From Neobacillus bataviensis LMG 21833 (lineage in GTDB: Bacteria; Bacillota; Bacilli; Bacillales; Cytobacillaceae): 64,000 bases of DNA. The notes beneath the pieces were generated by a model. It saw only the letters and a program-made list of their open reading frames with translations. It was not told where the DNA came from and searched no databases. Location of the stretch: the NCBI RefSeq assembly GCF_000307875.1, contig NZ_AJLS01000126.1:42513-106512 (forward strand), read 5' to 3'. Shown here piece after piece: positions 45,314 through 55,521 of this stretch. A program made the position numbers and the translations under genes. Positions within the stretch are counted from its first letter, which is position 1, and every line of letters starts with the position of its first letter.

Positions 45314-46508
45314 TTCCCCCTTCTAGCCTGGATTTCACAGTATCTACATCTTTATCGCCACGACCCGATAAGCAAATAACGATGTTTTGTGTATCGTTCA
45401 TTTCGGCGGCAAGCTTAACGCAAAAGGCAACGGCATGGGCACTTTCAAGTGCAGGAATAATTCCCTCAAGCTTTGATAAAAGTTGAAAGGCATCCAAGGC
45501 TTCTTGATCTGTAATAGAATAATAGCTTGCCCTTCCGCTATCCTTTAGATGGCTGTGTTCCGGTCCTACGCCGGGATAATCGAGGCCGGCAGATATGGAA
45601 TGAGCTTCTTGAATTTGACCATCATCGGTTTGCAATAAATACATTAAGGCACCATGTAAAACACCTGGTCTGCCTTTGGTTAATGAAGCGGCATGAAAAT
45701 CGGTTTCAACACCGGCGCCAGCGGCTTCAACCCCATATAAACGGACTGACTTATCCTCAATAAACGGATAAAACATCCCCATCGCGTTACTTCCACCACC
45801 AATACAGGCAACAACTGCATCAGGGAGGCAGCCTTCCCGCTTTAGGAATTGTTCCTTTGTTTCTTTACCAATTACACTTTGAAAGTCCCTGACCATGACG
45901 GGAAATGGATGTGGACCCATGACAGAACCTAACAGATAGTGAGTATCATCCACATTGGCTACCCAGTATCTTAATGCTTCGTTAACGGCATCCTTTAATG
46001 TGGCGCTCCCTGAGGTAACCCCAACCACCTTTGCACCCAGCAATTCCATGCGAAAGACGTTCAATGCCTGTCTTTTTATATCCTCTTCACCCATAAAAAT
46101 AATACAATCTAGATTTAACAATGCACAAACAGTTGCCGTCGCCACACCATGCTGACCGGCACCGGTTTCAGCCACAATCCTTCGTTTTCCCATTCTAACC
46201 GCAAGTAATGCCTGACCAATAGCATTATTGATTTTATGCGCACCCGTATGGTTCAAATCTTCTCTTTTAAGAAAAATATTTGCGCCGCCTGCATGTTTAG
46301 TAAGATTTTCTGCAAAATATAATGGAGTCTCTCTCCCCACATACTCTTTTAATAATTGGGCAATCTCCGCTTGAAAGGCAGGGTCTTTTTTTGCTGTTTC
46401 ATATGCTTCATTTAGTTCAATAACGGCCTTCATTAAGGTTTCCGGTACAAATCTTCCTCCAAAAATACCGAAATTTCCTTTCTCATTTGGTAATGTATAA
46501 GTGCTCAT
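45294..46508 (-). CDS. trpB: Tryptophan synthase beta chain TrpB
   Basis: 404-residue PLP enzyme joining indole and serine. PLP Lys in [15 protein letters not shown], phosphate loop [21 protein letters not shown] substrate region and the C-terminal CLSGRGDKD. It overlaps trpF by 26 bp and trpA by 20 bp, so translation is coupled through the 3' half of the operon. Confidence 0.97.
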   Translation of the reverse strand: MSTYTLPNEKGNFGIFGGRFVPETLMKAVIELNEAYETAKKDPAFQAEIAQLLKEYVGRETPLYFAENLTKHAGGANIFLKREDLNHTGAHKINNAIGQALLAVRMGKRRIVAETGAGQHGVATATVCALLNLDCIIFMGEEDIKRQALNVFRMELLGAKVVGVTSGSATLKDAVNEALRYWVANVDDTHYLLGSVMGPHPFPVMVRDFQSVIGKETKEQFLKREGCLPDAVVACIGGGSNAMGMFYPFIEDKSVRLYGVEAAGAGVETDFHAASLTKGRPGVLHGALMYLLQTDDGQIQEAHSISAGLDYPGVGPEHSHLKDSGRASYYSITDQEALDAFQLLSKLEGIIPALESAHAVAFCVKLAAEMNDTQNIVICLSGRGDKDVDTVKSRLEGGNEHESN

Positions 46509-47124
46509 TTTCGTTCCCCCCTAGTTTTTTTACCTTTTCAATAAATTCTTTTATCTTTACTAGATCCTTTACTCCCTCGGATTCAACACCGGAGCTTACA
46601 TCCACCATATCCGGTTTAATGATGTTGATCGCCTGCTCCACATTGTTTACATGTAAACCACCTGCTAGAATAACCTTTTTCTCACTTAAAAGGGCAGTAT
46701 TTACTTCATTCCATTCAAACGCAGTACCATTTCCACCCCGATATTTTTCTTTTGGGCTATCGAGCAGTATATACTCCCCCGGAAATTGAACACTTTCTGC
46801 CAGACCATCATTCCCCTGAAAGCTTATTGATTTAATTACAGGTAATGAAAGCGATTCGCAGAATGAAGCGGGTTCGTCGCCATGTAATTGGATATGTGTT
46901 AAACCGACGACTGAGGTAATTCTTTCGATCTCTTCCCTTGTTTCATTTACAAAAACACCAACCTTACATACATCAATTGGTAAAGACGCAACAATTTCTT
47001 TTGCTTTTTCTATCGAAACCCTCCGCTTACTTTCAGCAAATACAAAACCAATGGCATCCGCCCCATATCCGGCTGTCGCAAGTGCTGTTTCGACATCGGT
47101 TATTCCGCAAATTTTCACATTCAT
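46483..47124 (-). CDS. trpF: Phosphoribosylanthranilate isomerase TrpF
   Basis: 213-residue TIM barrel carrying out the Amadori rearrangement of phosphoribosylanthranilate. General base Cys in [14 protein letters not shown] and acid Asp in VDVSSGVES; phosphate groups bound by [10 protein letters not shown]. It overlaps trpC by 4 bp (ATGA-type). Confidence 0.96.
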   Translation of the reverse strand: MNVKICGITDVETALATAGYGADAIGFVFAESKRRVSIEKAKEIVASLPIDVCKVGVFVNETREEIERITSVVGLTHIQLHGDEPASFCESLSLPVIKSISFQGNDGLAESVQFPGEYILLDSPKEKYRGGNGTAFEWNEVNTALLSEKKVILAGGLHVNNVEQAINIIKPDMVDVSSGVESEGVKDLVKIKEFIEKVKKLGGNENEHLYITK

Positions 47125-47912
47125 TCATTTATCACCTGCCGAAGTGGCAGACGCAGGTCTAGGAAGGCTTTTTTGACATCACTACTTGTCATTAACGCTT
47201 CCCCTACTAAAATTCCATTCGCGCCGGCATTTCTAACCCGCTCCGCATCCTCTTGGTGATGAATACCGCTCTCGCTAATTAGGTAAGCACCGGATTTTTT
47301 TACTGCTCTGGCCAATGCTTCAGTCACTTCAAGTGAAACATTGAAGGTTTTTAAATCCCGATTATTTACCCCAATTAGCCTGGCATTTGTGTTAAGTGCC
47401 TTTTCTAGTTCTTCCTGATTATGGACTTCTACCAAAACCTCCAAGTCTTTCGATCTGGCATATTGAAATAACTCGTTTAATCGGGTTTCATCTAATGCGG
47501 CTGCAATTAACAAAATCAGATCGGCACCATTAGCGGCTGCCATATCAATTTGCAACGGATCGATGATAAAGTCTTTACAGAGAATAGGCAGATCCACCGT
47601 TTCACGTACTCTCTGCAAATCGGAAAATGAACCTTTAAAAAAACGTTGATCTGTTAACACAGAAATGGCGGATGCACCGGATTCTTCATAAATTGCTACC
47701 TGTCGGGCTGGTTCAATTCCGTTATTGATGATTCCCTTTGAAGGCGATGCTCGTTTAAATTCAGCGATAATCGACAATTGATTCGCTTCTTGCAATTTCT
47801 GAATAAAGGATCTTTTTGGGAATTCTGTTTGCGGAATCCTGTGTATACTTTCTTGAAGAAGAGGCACCTCTTTCTTCTTCTGTTCAATGATTTGGTCAAG
47901 AATTGTCACCAT
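47121..47912 (-). CDS. trpC: Indole-3-glycerol phosphate synthase TrpC
   Basis: 263-residue TIM barrel closing the indole ring. Catalytic Lys in IIAEFKRASPSKG, Lys in PILCKDFIIDPLQ, Glu in LEVLVEVHNQEEL and NNRDLKTFNV are all present; separate from TrpF, as in Bacillus. It starts directly after the trpD stop without a gap. Confidence 0.97.
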   Translation of the reverse strand: MVTILDQIIEQKKKEVPLLQESIHRIPQTEFPKRSFIQKLQEANQLSIIAEFKRASPSKGIINNGIEPARQVAIYEESGASAISVLTDQRFFKGSFSDLQRVRETVDLPILCKDFIIDPLQIDMAAANGADLILLIAAALDETRLNELFQYARSKDLEVLVEVHNQEELEKALNTNARLIGVNNRDLKTFNVSLEVTEALARAVKKSGAYLISESGIHHQEDAERVRNAGANGILVGEALMTSSDVKKAFLDLRLPLRQVINE

Positions 47913-48938
47913 TTAAATCGCCTCTCTCCTGCTTGCTCGTGATTTATCAATGAGCACGGTAAGTTTTTCATATGCCGCACCCGTGTCAATCATCTCTTTT
48001 GCAAATTTTATTCCTTCTTTCATCGTTTCTGCTTTCCCAGCGGTAAAAATTCCGATACCGGCATTAAGTAAAACAGTATCCAGATGGGCTCCTTTTTCCC
48101 CTTTTAAAACTTTGACTAGGATCTCAGCATTTTCTTTTGAATCCCCACCTTTTATACAACTGTTGTCATATCGAGTAAGATTCATTTCTTCGGGGAAAAA
48201 GGAATGATTGGTAATACATCCATCCTCCATAAGGGAAAAGTGGTTTTCCCCTTGAAGGGAGGCTTCGTCCATATACCCCGCACCATTAATGACCACAGCC
48301 CGTTTGCGGCCAAGCTTCTGCAGTACTTCCGCAAATACATTCAATAAATCCCTTCGGTAAACACCAAGCAATTGATAGTCCAAATCAATGGGGTTTGTTA
48401 AAGGGCCGATAAAATTAAAGATAGTCGGAATTTTTAATTGCTTCCTTACTGTCATCACTTTTTTTAATTTTGGATGTACATGTGGAGCGAATAAAAAGGC
48501 CACACCGATTTCCTCAAGAATTTCCTCTGTTTGTTCTGCCGATAAATTTAAATTTACCCCAAGGTGCTCTAGTACGTCAGCGCTCCCTGTTTTACTTGAT
48601 ATACTCCGATTCCCGTGCTTTGCAACAGGGATACCAGCCGCAGCAATAACAAAGGCAGAAGTGGTACTGACATTAAAACTCGACGATCCGTCTCCCCCCG
48701 TCCCGCAATTATCAAGAACATTCGGGAATTTCCGGTTAAATGTCAGCGTATGATCCTTCAATGCCTTCACAATCCCAGCAATCTCCTCGACGGTTTCACC
48801 TTTTGATTTTAAACCCATTAAAAAGGCACCAATTTCCGATTCAGAAACTTCTTCACCCAAGATAAAATTGAAGGCTTCTTTCATTTGATTTTCCGAAAAT
48901 GATTGTTTGTCAGCTAATTGGAGTAAATAATTCTTCAT
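47913..48938 (-). CDS. trpD: Anthranilate phosphoribosyltransferase TrpD
   Basis: 341 residues. PRPP loop DNCGTGGDGSSSFNVST, anthranilate-site KHGNRSISSKTGSADVLEHLG and the second metal site with DEAS. Not fused to TrpG (as it is in enterics). The reading frame begins 29 bp inside trpG. Confidence 0.96.
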   Translation of the reverse strand: MKNYLLQLADKQSFSENQMKEAFNFILGEEVSESEIGAFLMGLKSKGETVEEIAGIVKALKDHTLTFNRKFPNVLDNCGTGGDGSSSFNVSTTSAFVIAAAGIPVAKHGNRSISSKTGSADVLEHLGVNLNLSAEQTEEILEEIGVAFLFAPHVHPKLKKVMTVRKQLKIPTIFNFIGPLTNPIDLDYQLLGVYRRDLLNVFAEVLQKLGRKRAVVINGAGYMDEASLQGENHFSLMEDGCITNHSFFPEEMNLTRYDNSCIKGGDSKENAEILVKVLKGEKGAHLDTVLLNAGIGIFTAGKAETMKEGIKFAKEMIDTGAAYEKLTVLIDKSRASRREAI

Positions 48939-49521
48939 TTGTCTTCTTCCCTTCTATTTCAAGTAAAAAGTTAGCAATCATTGCTTTTCCTAATGGCGTT
49001 CCAATTGATTCAGGATGAAATTGCAGACCGTAGACAGGAAATTGCTGGTGTTTGATTGCCATTACTTCATTATCATCACTTGAAATGGCGATAACCTTTA
49101 ATTGCTCAGCAATATGGCTTTTATCAATGGATAAGGAATGATAGCGCATTACCTCAACAGGCGATTCTAGGTTAGCAAAAATCCCACTGCTGTCATGTGT
49201 AATGGAAGATGATTTCCCGTGCTTAATGGAATGGGCCCTGCCTATTACACTTCCGAATGCGGCACCGATAGCCTGATGACCGAGACATATACCCAAAATC
49301 GGAATTTCCCGGTAGAATGTTTGAATCACTTCTATACAAATACCTGCAGCTTCAGGTCGTCCGGGACCAGGTGATAGAATAATGGCTTTTGGATTCATAT
49401 CTCTGATTTGTTCGATGGAAAGTTGATTATTTCGATATACAGCAGTTTTTTCTCCTAATTCACCTAAATACTGATAAAGATTAAATGTAAACGAATCGAA
49501 ATTATCGATCAGTAAGATCAT
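48910..49521 (-). CDS. trpG: Anthranilate synthase glutaminase TrpG/PabA
   Basis: 203-residue class I glutamine amidotransferase. Catalytic Cys in PILGICLGHQAIGAAFG, His-Glu in QFHPESIGTPLG, oxyanion-hole ILSPGPGRPE. Located inside the trp operon, which in B. subtilis lacks it (there PabA in the folate operon serves both pathways). It may still also supply aminodeoxychorismate synthase. Overlaps trpE by 4 bp. Confidence 0.95.
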   Translation of the reverse strand: MILLIDNFDSFTFNLYQYLGELGEKTAVYRNNQLSIEQIRDMNPKAIILSPGPGRPEAAGICIEVIQTFYREIPILGICLGHQAIGAAFGSVIGRAHSIKHGKSSSITHDSSGIFANLESPVEVMRYHSLSIDKSHIAEQLKVIAISSDDNEVMAIKHQQFPVYGLQFHPESIGTPLGKAMIANFLLEIEGKKTNEELFTPIS

Positions 49522-50906
49522 TGCTCACCCTCCAAAAAGGTTTTTAACTTATTTACAGTTTCCTCATACTCTGACTCCGGATTCGAATCATAGACAATGC
49601 CTGCACCCGCTTGGATACTAGCTGTTCCATCTTTTATGATCATCGTTCGAATCGCAAGGGCAAAATCGATATTTCCGCTTGCCGATACATACCCAATGGC
49701 TCCTGAATAGAGACCCCGTTTTGATTTTTCCAGGGTGTTGATGATTTCCATCGCCCTTACCTTTGGTGCACCTGAAACCGTTCCTGCCGGAAGGCATGCG
49801 GCAAGGGCATCAATGGCTGTCTTTTCCGGCAGAAGCTCACCGCTTACCTCTGACACTAGATGCATGACATGTCGGAATTTTTCCACCACCATATACTTTT
49901 CAATTTGAACCGTCCCGAATTCACAAACCTTTCCAAGATCATTCCTGCCAAGATCAACAAGCATTCGATGCTCAGCCAGCTCCTTTTCATCGGTTACTAA
50001 TTCATGTTCAATCTGCAGATCCTCAAGTCTAGACTCCCCTCTCCGCTTCGTTCCGGCAATAGGATTTGAAATAACCATTTTCCCTTTTGTCTTTATTAAG
50101 CTTTCCGGGGAGGAACCGATAACGGTATAGTCATCAAAATCAATATAAAACATATAAGGTGTTGGATTATGACTGCGGTGTTTTCGATACAGGGATAAGG
50201 GTGTTCCTTGAAACGATGACTTCATCCGTCTTGATAGCACCACCTGAAATATATCCCCAGCTAAAATATGTTCCTTTGCGATTTCAACCTGTTTAATAAA
50301 AGTTTCCTTTTCCGTATCCGAATAAAAACCGGAGAAATGAAAGGGCTCCTCATCACGATAATAAATCGGCTGTTTTAACTCCTCTATCCTTTTCTTTAAA
50401 CGGTTTTCAATCACTTCTTCCGTAGTTGTTTCTGTAAGCGGAAGCCCGCAAAGCATGATTTTCTCTTCTAGATGATCAAATACGATGACTTCCTCATAAA
50501 ACATTAAGTGTACATCTGGCATGTCTAACCCGTTTGAATATTCCTCACCAATGATTTCGTAGGATCTGATAATGTCATATCCAACATACCCTACAGCACC
50601 GCCTACAAAGGGAAAGGCATGCTCCTCAAAATCTCTTGGCGGTAAAAGCTCCTTTAACACTTCCAATGGGTTGCCCGTAAATACCCTTTTCTTACCATCC
50701 CGATTGACAATTTCGTTACGACCTCCCTTCGAAATTAGTTCAAAGGCCGGGTCTGCCCCGATAAACGAATAGCGCCCGGAGTCATTGTATTTATGGGAAC
50801 TTTCCAATAAGAATTTTTTGCTTCCACTTATCTTTTGCAAAATAGAGATTGGCGTTAATGTATCACCTTTTATTTCCCGGATAAAAAAACCATCTACTGT
50901 TTTCAT
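49518..50906 (-). CDS. trpE: Anthranilate synthase component I TrpE
   Basis: 462-residue chorismate enzyme. The N-terminal feedback site has LLESSHKYNDSGRYSFIG (the LLES motif binding Trp). The C-terminal chorismate domain has GDIFQVVLSRR, NPTPYMFYID, SNPIAGTKRRG, DLGRNDLGKVCEFG and GTVSGAPKVRAMEI. First gene of trpEGDCFBA, 31 bp after the T-box terminator. Confidence 0.96.
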   Translation of the reverse strand: MKTVDGFFIREIKGDTLTPISILQKISGSKKFLLESSHKYNDSGRYSFIGADPAFELISKGGRNEIVNRDGKKRVFTGNPLEVLKELLPPRDFEEHAFPFVGGAVGYVGYDIIRSYEIIGEEYSNGLDMPDVHLMFYEEVIVFDHLEEKIMLCGLPLTETTTEEVIENRLKKRIEELKQPIYYRDEEPFHFSGFYSDTEKETFIKQVEIAKEHILAGDIFQVVLSRRMKSSFQGTPLSLYRKHRSHNPTPYMFYIDFDDYTVIGSSPESLIKTKGKMVISNPIAGTKRRGESRLEDLQIEHELVTDEKELAEHRMLVDLGRNDLGKVCEFGTVQIEKYMVVEKFRHVMHLVSEVSGELLPEKTAIDALAACLPAGTVSGAPKVRAMEIINTLEKSKRGLYSGAIGYVSASGNIDFALAIRTMIIKDGTASIQAGAGIVYDSNPESEYEETVNKLKTFLEGEQ

Positions 50907-51232
50907 GTCCTAGCTCCTCTCAAAGTAAAAAAAAAAAATCGTCCTCTATATGCGCAAATAATTTGCGCATATAGAGGACGATTCTGTTGACCGTGGTGCC
51001 ACCTCAAATTTGAAACAGAAAAAATCTGCTTCCTCTTTCGGATACAGAAACAATGTCGTTCGATATCCTATCCTTTTAACGGTGGAACTCCGTGCATCCC
51101 TACTACAGGTTCAAGATGCCTCTCGCAAGTCCATTCCACAAATCTTATCTTATCGGTTCCCACCTGCCCCGACTCCCTGGAAAGAATCAAATATGTGTAC
51201 TCCTCTTGCTCAACGATTTACTATGATTATTT
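50907..51232 (-). promoter_or_regulatory. T-box riboswitch (Trp) of the trp operon
   Basis: Leader of about 325 nt before trpE. The T-box sequence TGAGGTGGCACCACGG lies at 50991-51006 (minus strand). A putative specifier UGG (Trp) in GAA-UGG-AC lies at 51131-51133. The terminator hairpin AATCGTCCTCTATATGCGC.../GCGCATATAGAGGACGATT plus a run of T lies at 50938-50983. When tRNA-Trp is uncharged, its CCA end pairs with the T-box and the antiterminator forms. Only one T-box is visible, against tandem copies in some relatives, and no TRAP-type (G/U)AG repeat array was seen. Confidence 0.9.
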
Positions 51233-51238
51233 TTTATC

Positions 51239-51268
51239 ATGTTAATATACATTGCAGTCCACTGTCAA
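51239..51268 (-). promoter_or_regulatory. Promoter of the trp operon (sigma-A type)
   Basis: Minus strand TTGACA (51263-51268), 18 bp, TAACAT (51239-51244); a register with TTAACA has 17 bp. Transcription would start near 51232. Confidence 0.65.
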
Positions 51269-51400
51269 GGAATTATTTTTTGACTTTTCGCAAACCTGCT
51301 TTTCGAACTTCCATTAAAAGGATTTACATTTCATTGTTTTTTAAATCTAAATAAGTGAATATTAACAGTAGCAAATAAATGAAGGCAGGCTAGAATATTC

Positions 51401-52678
51401 ATGGAACATATTGAACAATTAAGCCAAAATCCACGTGCTGCAAAAAAGAAGCAATCTGCAGCAGGACAAAAGCGATCCAATGAGGTATCTAAGCAAAAGT
51501 GGGCAATAATCTCACTGTCTTCCATTCCATTGGTTATGACGTTAGGAAATTCAATGCTAATACCTGTATTGCCATCAATGGAAAAAAAATTGTCGATTTC
51601 CTCCTTTCAATCCAGCATGATCATTACCGTTTATTCCATTGTTGCCATTTTTTTAATTCCGGTTGCCGGTTATTTGTCAGATCACATCGGCAGGAAAAAG
51701 GTTATTATTCCCAGCCTAATCATTGCGGGAATAGGAGGCCTGGTTTCTGGATTCGCCTCATGGAAGTTAGATGATGCCTATTGGCTTATTTTAGCTGGCA
51801 GGGCTTTACAAGGAGTAGGCGCCGCTGGGGCGGCACCGATTGTCATGCCTCTGGTTGGTGACATGTTTAAAAATGATGATGATGTTAGTACCTGCTTAGG
51901 GCTTATTGAAACATCCAATACCTTTGGGAAAGTATTAAGTCCGATTTTAGGTGCATTTCTTGCAGGGTTTATCTGGTTTTTACCCTTTTTCTCCTTTCCG
52001 ATTTTTTGTGCTATATCCGTTATCATGATGATTTTTCTCGTCAAGTGTCCAAAAACAGATGAAAAGAAAATTCCCTTTAAAGAGTTTTTTGTCAATGTAA
52101 AAAAAACTTTTACCGAAAAGGGACGTTGGCTTTATGCCATCTTTTTTATTGGCGGAACCCTGATGCTAATTCTATTTGGAATTTTATTTTATCTGTCAGA
52201 GGTTTTTGAAAGTGAATATGGTATAAAAGATGTTAAAAAGGGATTATTTTTAGCATTACCGTTAGGAGCACTTTGTTTATCGTCCTTTATAAGCGGAAAA
52301 GTAATTAAGAAAAATAAAGTGCTGATGAAATGGTTAACTTTTGGCGGTATAGTTGCAGCAGCATTATCCATTGCTGCACTATGGTTTTCGATTAAACTAT
52401 GGTATATGATTGCCATGTTTTTGATCAGCGGAGTAGGAATTGGTTTAGGCCTTCCATGTTTGGATGCCTTAATTACTGAGGGAGTGGAGAAGAAAGAACG
52501 GGGCACTATTACATCGATTTACAATTCGATGAGATTCATCGGAGTCGCAGCAGGCCCCCCGATTATAGCTGTGCTAATGAAATATGCGAATCATTGGATA
52601 TTTATATTACTGAGCGGCCTTAGTGTTGCTGCGGCCATTGTGGCTCTCTTTTCGATTAAGCCGAAAGCGGAGGCATAG
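51401..52678 (+). CDS. MFS multidrug-efflux-like transporter
   Basis: 425 residues. A ~30-residue basic, Gln/Lys-rich N-terminal tail precedes 12 membrane helices of the DHA1 drug:H+ antiporter family. Motif A GYLSDHIGRKKVI between helices 2 and 3, and ALQGVGAAGAAPIVMPLVGDMF (helices 4-5, motif C region) are clear. Homologous to Bmr/TetA-like pumps; substrate unknown. The RBS is weak (GAAGGCAGGCTAG), so a downstream start is possible. No regulator adjacent. Confidence 0.85.
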   Translation: MEHIEQLSQNPRAAKKKQSAAGQKRSNEVSKQKWAIISLSSIPLVMTLGNSMLIPVLPSMEKKLSISSFQSSMIITVYSIVAIFLIPVAGYLSDHIGRKKVIIPSLIIAGIGGLVSGFASWKLDDAYWLILAGRALQGVGAAGAAPIVMPLVGDMFKNDDDVSTCLGLIETSNTFGKVLSPILGAFLAGFIWFLPFFSFPIFCAISVIMMIFLVKCPKTDEKKIPFKEFFVNVKKTFTEKGRWLYAIFFIGGTLMLILFGILFYLSEVFESEYGIKDVKKGLFLALPLGALCLSSFISGKVIKKNKVLMKWLTFGGIVAAALSIAALWFSIKLWYMIAMFLISGVGIGLGLPCLDALITEGVEKKERGTITSIYNSMRFIGVAAGPPIIAVLMKYANHWIFILLSGLSVAAAIVALFSIKPKAEA

Positions 52679-52713
52679 CAAAAGTGCTGAGGAAGACTTT
52701 CTCAGCACTTTTG
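52679..52713. terminator. Bidirectional terminator
   Basis: CAAAAGTGCTGAG...CTCAGCACTTTTG between the MFS gene (plus) and fruA (minus). Confidence 0.85.
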
Positions 52714-52724
52714 TTTGTCTTGTT

Positions 52725-54593
52725 TTATACCGATTTTACCGGTTTCTTAAGGAAACCGATTAATAATGCCGAAACTACTGAACCAATGATGATTGCCAAA
52801 GCATACAGTAAGGCACCGCCTTCAACCAATGGAACGACAAAGATTCCGCCATGCGGTGCCCGAAGGCCAATACCGAATGCCATTGATAGGGCCCCTGCGA
52901 TAGCAGAACCAGCCATTACAGAAGGAATGACGCGGAGCGGATCCGCTGCGGCAAATGGTATGGCACCTTCTGTTATGAATGATAGTCCCATCACATAACA
53001 AGCTTTTCCGGCATCTTTATCTTGTTTGTTAAACTTACTTTTGAAAACCGTGGTTGCAATTGCAATGGCTAGCGGCGGTACCATTCCTGCTGCCATAATC
53101 GCTGCCATTGGCCCATACACACCACTTGCTAACAATCCTGTTCCAAACACGTAGGCCGCCTTGTTAATGGGGCCACCCATATCAAAGGACATCATTAGTC
53201 CGAGGACAATCCCTAATAATACCGCATTACCCGTTCCAAGACCTGTTAACCAATCAGCAATTTCCTTGTTAATCCATGCCACCGGATTGTTGACAACGTA
53301 ATGCATCAAAAATCCTGTAATGGCAATCCCTAATAGAGGATATATTAAAATACTTTTTATTCCTTCAAGCGAGCGTGGCAAACCGGCAAATAATTTTTTC
53401 AATAAAAGCACAATGTAACCCGCTAGGAAACCGGCGATTAAACCGCCTAGGAAGCCAGCCCCTCCACTTGCAGCCATCATACCTCCTACCATACCTGGGG
53501 CGAAACCAGGACGGTCGGCGATACTGAGGGCTATAAATCCGGCAAGAACGGGAACGATTAATGCAAATGCATTATCACCGCCAATGGCCTTTATGACTGC
53601 CGCAATCGGATTATAAGATGGATCGTCTGGATTTGCTGAGTTATAGCCAAACATAAAGCTGATTGCAATTAAAATTCCGCCTCCTACAACAAACGGAAGC
53701 ATATTTGATACGCCATTCATCAGATGTTTGTAAAAGCCTTTACGAGAACCCTTTTGGTCAGTATCTTGAGTACTTTTAGCTCCATTCCCCTGATAAACAG
53801 GAGCATCTTGCTTTAAGGCCTTGTCAATCAATTTCTCAGGTCGCCGAATTCCATCTGCAACCGGGGCTTGAATGACATGTTTTCCCTTGAAACGTTCCAT
53901 TTCCACATTGATATCGGCAGCAACAATAACAGCTGTCGCCTTTTCAATTTCTTCATTCGTGAGAATATTTTTAGCACCGCCGGAGCCGTTGGTTTCAACC
54001 TTTATATCTACACCCATTTCTTTCGCTTTTACTTTAAGTGAATCTGCAGCCATATACGTATGAGCAATTCCTGTAGGACAACCTGTAACCGCAACAACTA
54101 ACTGTTCGTTATTTTTTGTAACTGGTGTTTCCTCTTCTACTTTGTCAAACCGATTTATTACTTTAATAACTTCTTCTGCAGTAGTCGCCATTAAAAGCTC
54201 GTATCGAACTTCTACTTTCATCAATAATCCTGAAAGACGTGCCAAAGCTTCTAAATGGGTATTATTTGCACCCTCCGGAGCCGCAATCATAAAGAATAGG
54301 TGGGAAGGTTTGCCGTCTAAAGATTCATAGTTAACGCCCGCAGCTGATTTCCCAAAAACAATCGCTGCTTCCTTCACGGCCTTCGTTTTCGCATGAGGAA
54401 TTGCAATCCCGTCGCCAATTCCTGTCGTACTTTGTTCTTCACGCTTTACTATTGCCGCTTTGAATTCGGCGCGGTCGGAAATTTTATCCGCCTTTAATAA
54501 GACATCAACAAGCTGATCAATTGTACTTTCTTTTTCATTGCCTTTAATATTTAGTAAAATTGTATTCTTCGATAACAATTCTGTAATTTTCAT
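52725..54593 (-). CDS. fruA: Fructose PTS enzyme IIABC FruA
   Basis: 622 residues: IIA domain 1-150 with phospho-His H67 (IPHAKTKAV), IIB domain about 164-265 with phospho-Cys C172 (VTGCPTGIAHTYMAAD) and the IIC membrane domain about 290-615 with eight to ten helices. It imports fructose as fructose 1-phosphate. The A-B-C order in one chain is that of Bacillus FruA. Thirteen bp after fruK; last gene of fruRKA. Confidence 0.97.
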   Translation of the reverse strand: MKITELLSKNTILLNIKGNEKESTIDQLVDVLLKADKISDRAEFKAAIVKREEQSTTGIGDGIAIPHAKTKAVKEAAIVFGKSAAGVNYESLDGKPSHLFFMIAAPEGANNTHLEALARLSGLLMKVEVRYELLMATTAEEVIKVINRFDKVEEETPVTKNNEQLVVAVTGCPTGIAHTYMAADSLKVKAKEMGVDIKVETNGSGGAKNILTNEEIEKATAVIVAADINVEMERFKGKHVIQAPVADGIRRPEKLIDKALKQDAPVYQGNGAKSTQDTDQKGSRKGFYKHLMNGVSNMLPFVVGGGILIAISFMFGYNSANPDDPSYNPIAAVIKAIGGDNAFALIVPVLAGFIALSIADRPGFAPGMVGGMMAASGGAGFLGGLIAGFLAGYIVLLLKKLFAGLPRSLEGIKSILIYPLLGIAITGFLMHYVVNNPVAWINKEIADWLTGLGTGNAVLLGIVLGLMMSFDMGGPINKAAYVFGTGLLASGVYGPMAAIMAAGMVPPLAIAIATTVFKSKFNKQDKDAGKACYVMGLSFITEGAIPFAAADPLRVIPSVMAGSAIAGALSMAFGIGLRAPHGGIFVVPLVEGGALLYALAIIIGSVVSALLIGFLKKPVKSV

Positions 54594-54606
54594 GGCCTTT
54601 TCTCCC

Positions 54607-55521
54607 TTAAAATAATTCCTTTATATGAACCTGCGGCAGGAGTTCCTCTACTTTTTCCTTTGTACAAAGACCAAGCGAAAATGCAGTTGCACTGCCGGAG
54701 GCAACGCTGTATCGAAAGGCTTCCTCGATATTTTTAGTTTTTTCATAAACAGCCAAAAATCCCGCCACCATCGAATCACCTGCACCAACTGAGTTTTTAA
54801 CCTTTCCCTTTGGAACCTCGGCCATGAAGGAAGTATTTTTGTTTATTAATACAGCCCCCTTGTCGGCAAGTGAGACAATAACATTTTGGGCTCCCATTGC
54901 AATCAGCTTTTTACCAAAGGGGATTGCTTCCTCTACACTTGAAATCGATGTTTCAAAAAGTTCCCCTAGCTCATGATGATTTGGTTTGATTAAAAACGGC
55001 CCGTATGGAAGGACTTTTTTAAGCAGCTCCCCTTCAGCATCGACAACAAATTTAGCACCATTTTTTCGGCAAACTTTTACTAAGTCTTCATAAGTGGTTT
55101 CCGGCAATGTTGCGGGAATACTTCCGGCAATTACCAGTAAATCTTCAGAACCTAACTGCTGAATTTTTTCTTTTAATTTTGTGAAATGGTGTTCAGAAAT
55201 TTGAGGACCGGATGCATTGATTTCTGACTCCTGACCCGTTTTAAGTTTTATATTTATCCGGGTATCTTCCTCGACCCGAACGAAATCTGTATCAATTTGT
55301 TCTTTTTGTAGGAATTGTTCTACATATGTTCCTGTAAAACCGCCTGCAAATCCAAGCGCTTTACTTTTTGCAGCAAATTGATTTAACACCCTTGAGACGT
55401 TAATTCCTTTACCACCTGGAAACTTGGTTTCATTTATGGTGCGATTTAACTCTCCTAGCTGGAAGCTTTCCAGCTGGACAATATAGTCTACAGATGGATT
55501 AAGCGTTAATGTATAGATCAT
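54607..55521 (-). CDS. fruK: 1-phosphofructokinase FruK
   Basis: 304-residue PfkB-family kinase converting fructose 1-phosphate to fructose 1,6-bisphosphate. Substrate motif KFPGGKGINVSRVL, ATP/anion-hole SVGAGDSMVAGF with catalytic Asp, and an N-terminal MIYTLTLNPSVDYIV. It overlaps fruR by 4 bp. Confidence 0.96.
   Translation of the reverse strand: MIYTLTLNPSVDYIVQLESFQLGELNRTINETKFPGGKGINVSRVLNQFAAKSKALGFAGGFTGTYVEQFLQKEQIDTDFVRVEEDTRINIKLKTGQESEINASGPQISEHHFTKLKEKIQQLGSEDLLVIAGSIPATLPETTYEDLVKVCRKNGAKFVVDAEGELLKKVLPYGPFLIKPNHHELGELFETSISSVEEAIPFGKKLIAMGAQNVIVSLADKGAVLINKNTSFMAEVPKGKVKNSVGAGDSMVAGFLAVYEKTKNIEEAFRYSVASGSATAFSLGLCTKEKVEELLPQVHIKELF

Noticed and set aside
50907..51232. TRAP-binding (G/U)AG repeat array in the trp leader
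   Set aside because: GAG/UAG triplets are scattered and not spaced by 2-3 nt; a T-box motif explains the leader.
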